Positions 58,104-64,000 of a DNA stretch of 64,000 nucleotides are shown in pieces. The translations under genes and the position numbers were made by a program. The stretch's first letter is position 1. Each line of letters starts with the position of its first letter. Source of the stretch: Ctenosaura bakeri (Eukaryota; Chordata; Lepidosauria; Squamata; Iguanidae); NCBI GenBank assembly GCA_948474755.1, contig CAOLHI010000076.1:744001-808000 (forward strand), in the 5' to 3' direction. The notes below the pieces were generated by a model, which saw only the letters and a program-made list of their open reading frames with translations, was not told where the DNA came from and searched no databases.

Positions 58104-58499
58104 CCTAAAGTAACACACATGCATTTTATCAACACGTGACGAAAGTTACTCTGACTATCCATACAGTAACATTCTATGTACTCCTCCTTGCCACACACTC
58201 CTCCCCCAGGTTCACATGGTATATCACCAATGTCTGCAGCATGGAAGCTATAACATGAACAGAAGGAGATGCAAAGGCAGCACTGACGTAGACATATCCA
58301 CTGTATACATTAATGCTAAGAGATGGGCAAGCAGAGAGGCAAAAGTTCAGAATAAGGCTAATCAGTACAGAGTAGAGTTGCCAAGTCAGCAGCTTTCCAC
58401 TCCTAAAGATTCCAGAGTCAAAACATGAGACCAGGAACGAGGTTCTTATGTATCACAGGGGATAGGCCCTTGTGTAACAACTGCAACATGTATATGTTT

Positions 58500-59395
58500 T
58501 ATATTAGAATTAGCATATTTACCCAGCGTTTCCCGGGTATTTACATATACAGTTTGGATTCCTGAAGGAGTACACTGTCCTCCTCCTTGCTCCTAGGTCT
58601 TATGTCCATAGCAACTGGCCTGTTTCTGTAGTGGTAAACTTTCCCCATATTCCCCAATCCAATTTTTATTCAGAGTTGTTAACATTCAGAGGTTGGGTTC
58701 TTGAGGAAATACACTGTCTTCCTCCTTGCTGCTAGGCCTCATCTCCATAACAACTGGCCTATTCCAGTACCAATAAATTATCCCCATATTCCCCAATCCA
58801 ATTTGTATTCATAGTTGTTAACATACAGAGGCTGGGTTCCTGCGGGAATACACTGTCCTCCACCCAATGGTCTCTGTTACATGTGGTGTTCCTACTTTTT
58901 CCGTCTTCTTTTGATTTGGGGTGTCATGTTGATCTGTGTTGTCTGGCGATGTTGATGTGATGGCTTTTGGTTTTTTTGCTTTCTGTTGAATTTGGGCAAT
59001 GGTTTTATGTTTTTCTGGATTTTTTTTTAATTTCAGCTTTGAGATTCTTCACATATGGAATCATACAATCTACTGTATGAGGAGAGAAGACCTTGCAACT
59101 ATGTTGTGTACATCACTTTAATTTATCTCACATATGCCTCCCAAACATTTTCTGGCATCCTTATTGATGGTAGGCCTCATCTCCATAGCAACGAGCTAGG
59201 ACCAAGTGCTCTCTGGGTGAGAATTCTAAAGGCCCCTCCCTAAACTACCACCCCCAGGATTCCATAGAATCTTCTCAGCCAGCCAATCATATGAGGTCTT
59301 CTCGCCTCACACAGCCAATTGTATGAGGTCTTCACCTGCCTGACACAGACAAACAGACAAACTCACAGACAAACTTTTATATTGCATTAGAGAAT
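58500..59395. repeat. Unclassified element with 139-bp tandem units
   Basis: Two full and one partial 139-bp units, anchored by TACACTGTC at 58570, 58710 and 58849, each with 'tccccaatccaat' near its end. Flanks carry similar words 'ttttatattagaat' (58496) and 'ttttatattgcatta' (59376). The start contains 'acccagcgtttcccgggta', a motif seen at one end of some repeats in other genomes, but I cannot assign a class. A family C fragment lies inside at 59197-59270. Confidence 0.6.
59197..59270. mobile_element. Family C fragment
   Basis: 'gtgagaattctaaaggcccc' and 'ctaaactaccacccccagga' correspond to the centre of family C. Both ends missing. Confidence 0.6.
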
Positions 59396-59477
59396 GAGAC
59401 AGAAAATGTTTATTTCCCCTACTGCCTCCTAAACAAATACTAGATATGATATATATCTGGCCAGAGGCCTATGCATT
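59396..59477. other. Short spacer
   Basis: Nothing recognised. Confidence 0.4.
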
Positions 59478-60010
59478 TATTTTAATTCATTTATATCCCG
59501 CCTTTCTTCTGGCATAGGACCCAAGGTGGATTACACCAAGGCCAAAGTTAAATACAGTTAAGTAAGATATCTTATTAAAATGCCATTCATTTTAGAATGT
59601 ATAAAATAATTTAAAACATACAACATTAAAGACAATAAATATGCAGGACATACCATTAAAAGACTCCCTCCAAAGCATTTAGCCATAAAATGCTTGTTTA
59701 AATAAATAACATTTTGTTTGCTGGCAAAAGGAGAGCGGGGGGGGGGGCAGGGGGTCTGTCTAGCCTCCAGTGGAAAGGAATTCCAGAGACTGGTAAAAGC
59801 CACCAAGAAGGCTTTCTCTCATATCTTCATTCAACAGACTTATAACAGTGGTGGGACTAACAGAAACCAAGGATCTTAGAGCTCAGGTAGGTTCATATGG
59901 AGAGATAATGGTCTTTCAGATGTGCTGGATCTAAACTATATAGAGCTTTATAGAGCATAACTAGCACATTAAAATGTGCCTGAAAAAGTACTGGTAATCT
60001 AGTCCTATCA
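59478..60010 (-). mobile_element. L2-type LINE 3' end
   Basis: Reads from the plus strand as 'tttatatcccgcctttctt' (tail inverse) followed by an A-rich region. A coding landmark at about 59770-59850 ('ggaattccagagactgg', 'ggtgggactaac') matches the copy at 29.5 kb. A G-run at 59739-59748 interrupts the UTR. 5' truncated with stops. Confidence 0.75.
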
Positions 60011-60031
60011 AGGCTAAGGCCAGTAACACTA

Positions 60032-60462
60032 ATTTGTTGTTGTGTGCCTTCAAATCAATTCTGACTGAAGGTGACCTAAAGCAAAACTATCATGTTTTTT
60101 TCTTGGCAGGATTTGCTCAGAAAGGATTTTGCCATTGCCTTTCTATGAGGTTGAGAGAGTGCGGCCTACTGAAGGTCACTTGGTGGGGCCATTTCTGCAC
60201 TACACCCTTATAGCGCTATTATTCCACTTTCAACATTCTGTGGAATTCTGGAGTTTGGAGTTTACTGAGGCCAAAGAGCTCTCTGACTGAGCATTCTAAA
60301 AGCCCCTCTCTAAACTGCAAACCCCAGGATTCCATTGCATGTTGAAAGTGGAATAATAGCACTATAACAGTGCAGTGCAGAAATGAGTTAGGTTTCCATG
60401 GGCTGAACAGGGACATGAACCCTGATTTCCCAGAGTTCCACAACACAATGCTGGCTCTCTGG
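60032..60462 (-). mobile_element. Sauria-type SINE split by a family C MITE
   Basis: Tail and body on the left (60032-60186: 'ttgttgttgtgtgccttcaa', 'gttgagagagtgcggcc', 'gaaggtcacttggtgg'). Head on the right (60392-60462: 'gtttccatgggctgaacagg', 'ccacaacacaatgctggctc'). Removing 60187-60391 rebuilds the normal SINE order. The orientation is minus. Confidence 0.88.
60187..60388. mobile_element. Family C GGCC-ended MITE nested in SINE
   Basis: 202 bp. Left end GGCCATTTCTGCACTACAC; the right end GTGCAGAAATGAGT is the inverse with changes at the last four bases. Flanks TGG (60184-60186) and TAG (60389-60391) fit a 3-bp duplication with one change, and TGG is what the SINE sequence predicts at that point. 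Confidence 0.85.
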
Positions 60463-60564
60463 AATACTAATACATAAATGCACACACTAATGTTAGTGTC
60501 CCAAAGAGCTGTATGTCAGAGACATCAGATGTATTTTTACATACTATACCCTGTAAATAATTTA

Positions 60565-60616
<52 letters not shown>

Positions 60617-60617
60617 T
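60565..60617. repeat. (CTAT)n microsatellite
   Basis: About 13 tandem CTAT units followed by a T run. Confidence 0.97.
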
Positions 60618-60773
60618 TTTTTTAAGCGTTTACACCCTCCCTTTCAGCCAAAAAGTCTCCCAGACCAGAACAATTGTTGATTTGACAGCTCCGTGCCCTC
60701 TAATAAGACACAACTCATGGGGAAAGAGAGAATGTATTTGTGAAGGGGATTAAATCCAGCAGATGCTGGCTGC

Positions 60774-60990
60774 TCTTCTCTCCCTCAGAGGCCAGAGCAA
60801 TGGCAGCTGGAACACAGAAGAAGGGTCTCTCCCCAGCTGCTGAAGCCAAAGCATGACGGAAATGTGCCCATCTGTTTTTCTCTCCCTCAGAGGCCATATC
60901 AGTGGCAGTTGGAATGGAGTATCTTTCACTAGTCATTGGGACTAAGGCACATGGAGTTGTACGTGGCTGCTGTTCTTTTCCCTCAGAGGC
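60774..60990. repeat. Short tandem duplications around 'ccctcagaggcca'
   Basis: A ~36-bp segment ('ctccctcagaggccagagca...gcagctggaa') recurs at about 60779 and 60885, with a third partial copy at about 60978, where family B begins. On the minus strand this gives a repeated ASEGEK peptide that is not considered real. Confidence 0.65.
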
Positions 60991-61435
60991 CATTTCTGCA
61001 CGAGCTTAAAGAAACGGTGCAGAGCGTCCTCCAGAGAGGACGTCTACACCTCAGAGCAGACTGGGTCAGACCTACTTACTGTAGATCCGCACTTCAGCCC
61101 GCTCCCAAATGACCTGAAGTGGTCGTCCAGCGTGCTTTTGAAAGACTGCTTGAAAGAGGTCTTTCAAAAGCATGGAGCACGCCATTGTGTGCCCACTCTC
61201 CGGTGCAGATTTGCAGGCTTGCACCAGTGCGAGCCTGCGATCTGCCGGGGGCGGGCTTTAGGCTGGCGAGCTTCAGCGGTTGGTGGAGAGGTCCACCAAC
61301 CAGAAGCTGCCATTTTTGTCCCCGGGGTAGTGCAGGGCAGCGGCCAGGCACTGCTCCAGACCAGCCTGGACCCAAGCGTCGAGCCCAAAGGTCCGGTAAG
61401 TACCGGCACGGGGCGATTCCCGTGTGGAAATAGCC
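60988..61435 (+). mobile_element. Family B GGCC-ended DNA element with AGA duplication
   Basis: 448 bp. Ends GGCCATTTCTGCACG and CGTGTGGAAATAGCC are inverted repeats, flanked by AGA at 60985-60987 and 61436-61438. Palindromes lie at 61025-61042 (CGTCCTCCAGAGAGGACG) and 61132-61172 (GTGCTTTTGAAAGAC with its inverse). CGGTAAGTACCG at 61394-61405 lies close to the right end. ORFs up to 121 codons on both strands are not credible genes. Confidence 0.92.
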
Positions 61436-61438
61436 AGA

Positions 61439-61761
61439 GACTACAGCAGAATATAGAAACTAGCATTCTTTCTATTCACTTCTGTTATGGGCACTGAGGT
61501 TTCAAAGCCACTCACAGTAAAAACAGGCTTTCCCATCCAACAGAGCCTTGAGGCATGTGTCCTCACCTCAAGAACATTTACAATCTGCTGAAACTTTAGC
61601 TGGAACCCTAAGATCTGGCAAACTAAGTATGGAGGGACTGGCTGTTTGTCTGGGTTAGATTTCTGAAGAGCACAATTGTCTGTAACTAGTTATATGACAA
61701 AGAAAAAAAACTATGGCAGATCATCCATATTCTGATATTATAAATGTACAAAACATGCAAA
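61439..61761. other. No recognisable feature
   Basis: Unremarkable interval. Confidence 0.4.
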
Positions 61762-61763
61762 TA

Positions 61764-62177
61764 CAGTAGGCCGTCCACATTAACAAGGGATAAGGACACA
61801 AATCCCTCGCAAATGTCAAATAATCACAAAAAGGATGCCCCCCCTACAGACTTCTGTGCAGCCAGTGCACCTACCCAGATGGGGGCGGGGAGGCAGGGAA
61901 CTGGTGATCGGCCTCCCTGGGCCTTCATGCTGCCCGCACGGGCTGTGCCTGTACCTGCGAGGGCAGAGGGGCAGCACAAGGAGTGCAGGGAATCCACAAT
62001 CGGCTTCCCTGGGCCTTTGTGCCACACGTGCAGGGCACGCCGACACCGAGGGAAGGAAAATGGGAGGAGCAGGTGGGGTGGGAATAAGGTGGGAGTGTGA
62101 GAATGGGGGGGCAAGCAGACATCTCGTGAATAATCAAATTCGTGAAAGTGAAACCTGCAAATGTAGAGGAAGAACTG
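61764..62177. mobile_element. Pogo/Tigger-like non-autonomous element
   Basis: Left end CAGTAGGCCGTCCACATT; right end ATGTAGAGGAAGAACTG is its imperfect inverse. TA flanks both ends (61762-61763, 62178-62179). Subterminal 'caaatgtcaaataatcacaaa' and 'tgaataatcaaattcgtg' blocks also pair. The GC-rich centre (61850-62110) gives spurious ORFs up to 118 codons. No DDE transposase. Confidence 0.8.
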
Positions 62178-62179
62178 TA

Positions 62180-64000
62180 GTCTAGCAATACATTGTTGAT
62201 AACTTCTTAGTAATATGTGATGGGAAAATCAGATTAGTGTAGTAGTACGCTCCATGAAAAATACATGAAGTTAGGTGTATTGCTATAGACACTAACAGGA
62301 ACGAGACAGCCAAGCCTTTTCCATTGGCCTACATTTCCTAACTGTCAGCCAAATTGTCCTCTCTTGGAGTCACTCAGCTACTCTGTAGAAAACTGTGGGA
62401 AAGTAACAAGCCTTTCCACTGAACTGATTTGAATTATTAGCATTTTGTCTTCTCTTTATTTGGCCTCCTGAGTTTTTCCCTGGAAAATAAATGGCACAGT
62501 ATCAATATAATTCACATACATTGCTTACAAAAGTGATTATGATGTCCATGTCTTTATGGACAGAAACTCTGTGACTGTAAACCCAGCAGAAATTTAACAA
62601 GTTTTATCCAGCTTTGCATCTCCATCTTTGGAAAAACTTCCTGAGATAGTCTTTAGTATTGTAGCTGCCTCGTTAATTATCAAATACATTTTTGATCAAA
62701 ACAGCTCCCTCCTACTCTTCCATGATGTTGCGAAGCCAAAGATAGTTGCAGCTTGCTGTGAGTTCTTGAAAGTTATGATGGCTTCACTGGTTTTTGCATC
62801 ATGGTTTTTGCATCATGGTTTTTGCATCTCAGTCGTCTCTTTTCTGAAATATGCTTTTCAAGTTGATTGTCACAGACAGAAAAGAAAAAGGAGAAAAAGT
62901 AATGATTTCACCTTAGCTTACATTCTCAGATTATTGGTACACAATAGGGTTATACTGCTGTCCAGCAGATGGAGACACAGTATACTTCTTGAAGGTGAGT
63001 TGGAAGTACAGGTGAAATTCATCTCTTTAGCTTCATTGGTTTCTGTGAGTCCAACAGGTCAGATAGGTAGCCCGATTCTTCCTCTGATTGTTCTTCTGAA
63101 GTTCTTCTTCATCATCAATACTCTAGGCGTCTTGACTTAAGAATTCTATTTTATGTATTCTTTTATGACTCACCAGAGAGAGGTAGGCTTTTATTGTTGT
63201 TCTTTCATACTTAATTTTGTCAGCTATCCATCCATTTTCTTACACAAAGCTTAGACCTAAGCAGGACAAACAATGCCTAGGAAAGCACAGGATATAGCAG
63301 CTGTTTTGATTGCTTCAGGGGCAGGTCACAATTAATGTTGAGTCAAAAGTAGAATATGCAATTCAGCACAACTTTTGAAACGATTCCCATACTGAATCAG
63401 GTCACAGATGTGCTCGTACATGTGTATATGTTAATAATGTACAGGCTCTTTGTCTACATGCAGTGTGTTCCTGTGCTAGATGGCTATAAAGATTACATTC
63501 CGCTCTTTCCTCTGATAGTTATTCCTTTCCAAGATATTCCCACAGATGATCTGATATGAAGAAGTAGTTCATGAACTATATAGTTCCCATGGCAACATAG
63601 TGCCAGTATTTGCCTAACAAAGGGGCCCTACAAAGGCATTTGAAAGCATGTAGGGTATGTACAGGAGGAAAAGGAGTGGCCACAAGTATGCTAGCTTCCC
63701 ACTCCTTCCATCTTGGTCTTTGTTACCCTCTAGCTGTAAAGGACAACTGTCTGTAAGGGAGAACTTCTTGTATCTATGGAGGCTCTCCATATGATTTATA
63801 GCACTGGAGAGTTTTAAGAGATAATAGGAGGCTCTCTTTTACAGTCACCCCCTATACATGAAGAATAATGAAAACAAAATAGAAGAGAACAGAAGTATTA
63901 GGCTTGTTCTCATTTTCTAACATCATGTGTAGTTTCTACATAATTTGAAATGCCCGAAGAGGACAAGGGAATCTGTCATATTTGTCTGATTTTAAGTCAT
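62180..64000. other. No recognisable feature; chance ORF at 62628-63140
   Basis: The 170-codon ORF is the longest plausible one outside repeats. It contains hydrophobic runs and three 14-bp GGTTTTTGCATCAT units (62789-62829), but no domain I know, no clear initiation context and no similar frame nearby. I treat it as chance. The rest of the interval is unremarkable to the window edge. Confidence 0.4.

Noticed and set aside
60565..60617. CRISPR-like or other spaced repeat array
   Set aside because: It is a plain CTAT microsatellite with no spacers; the window is vertebrate DNA and none of the other tandem arrays has a repeat-spacer layout.
61119..61497. Overlapping ORFs of 93-121 codons
   Set aside because: They overlap on both strands inside family B and follow its palindromes.
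62628..63140. 170-codon ORF with hydrophobic stretches
   Set aside because: No recognised family, contains short tandem repeats, lacks supporting splice or promoter context; the length is compatible with chance in 64 kb.

Overview
The window looks like intergenic or intronic nuclear DNA from a squamate reptile, most likely a lizard. I find no host protein-coding exon, no tRNA or rRNA gene, and nothing prokaryotic. The open reading frames are short and most are explained by repeats. The lineage call rests on the repeat repertoire: tRNA-headed SINEs with a Bov-B-like tail (Sauria SINE type), 5S rRNA-headed SINEs (5S-Sauria type), Bov-B/RTE LINE fragments, reptile-type CR1 ends with ATTCTATG terminal repeats, many L2 3' ends, and a decayed R2/R4-type LINE. 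Placement below Squamata is a guess (iguanian lizard possible).

Layout. 0-5 kb: L2 tails, a G-rich block at 1.4-1.7 kb and a copy of an unclassified dispersed repeat (here called U1). 6-9 kb: a GGCC-ended DNA element, an L1-like antisense stretch, an inverted repeat holding a minisatellite, and a possible LTR. 13-16 kb: a pogo/Tigger-like element, Sauria SINEs, a foldback element, and a 5S SINE. 18-23 kb: a second GGCC-ended family, CR1, and U1 with a hAT-like insertion. 25-30 kb: SINE, R4-like LINE, GC-rich DNA element, U1 with nested element, and L2. 31-43 kb: Bov-B, SINEs, DNA elements, CR1, U1. 45.4-46.6 kb: a 115-bp inverted repeat with only two mismatches between its arms. 48 kb: a GC-rich DNA element inserted in a Sauria SINE. 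51.7-57.6 kb: a cluster of GGCC-ended elements. 57.6-62.2 kb: Bov-B, a 139-bp tandem-repeat element, L2, a SINE with a nested element, and a pogo/Tigger-like element. The remainder is AT-rich sequence without recognisable features.

The most interesting pattern is a group of apparently non-autonomous DNA transposons, described here as families A, B and C. All begin with GGCC(C/A)TTTYC and end with the reverse complement. Where boundaries are clean, a 3-bp target duplication (AGA/TCT, TTA or TAT) flanks them. Families A and B carry conserved internal palindromes and conserved GGTAAGT/GGTGAGT motifs that look like 5' splice donors. Two copies sit inside SINEs, so the pre-insertion site can be read. 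I cannot assign the superfamily from sequence alone: Harbinger, Chapaev3 and Zator types are candidates, and no transposase is visible here.

All calls come from reading and recall of repeat families, without database searches. Boundaries of old repeats are approximate.
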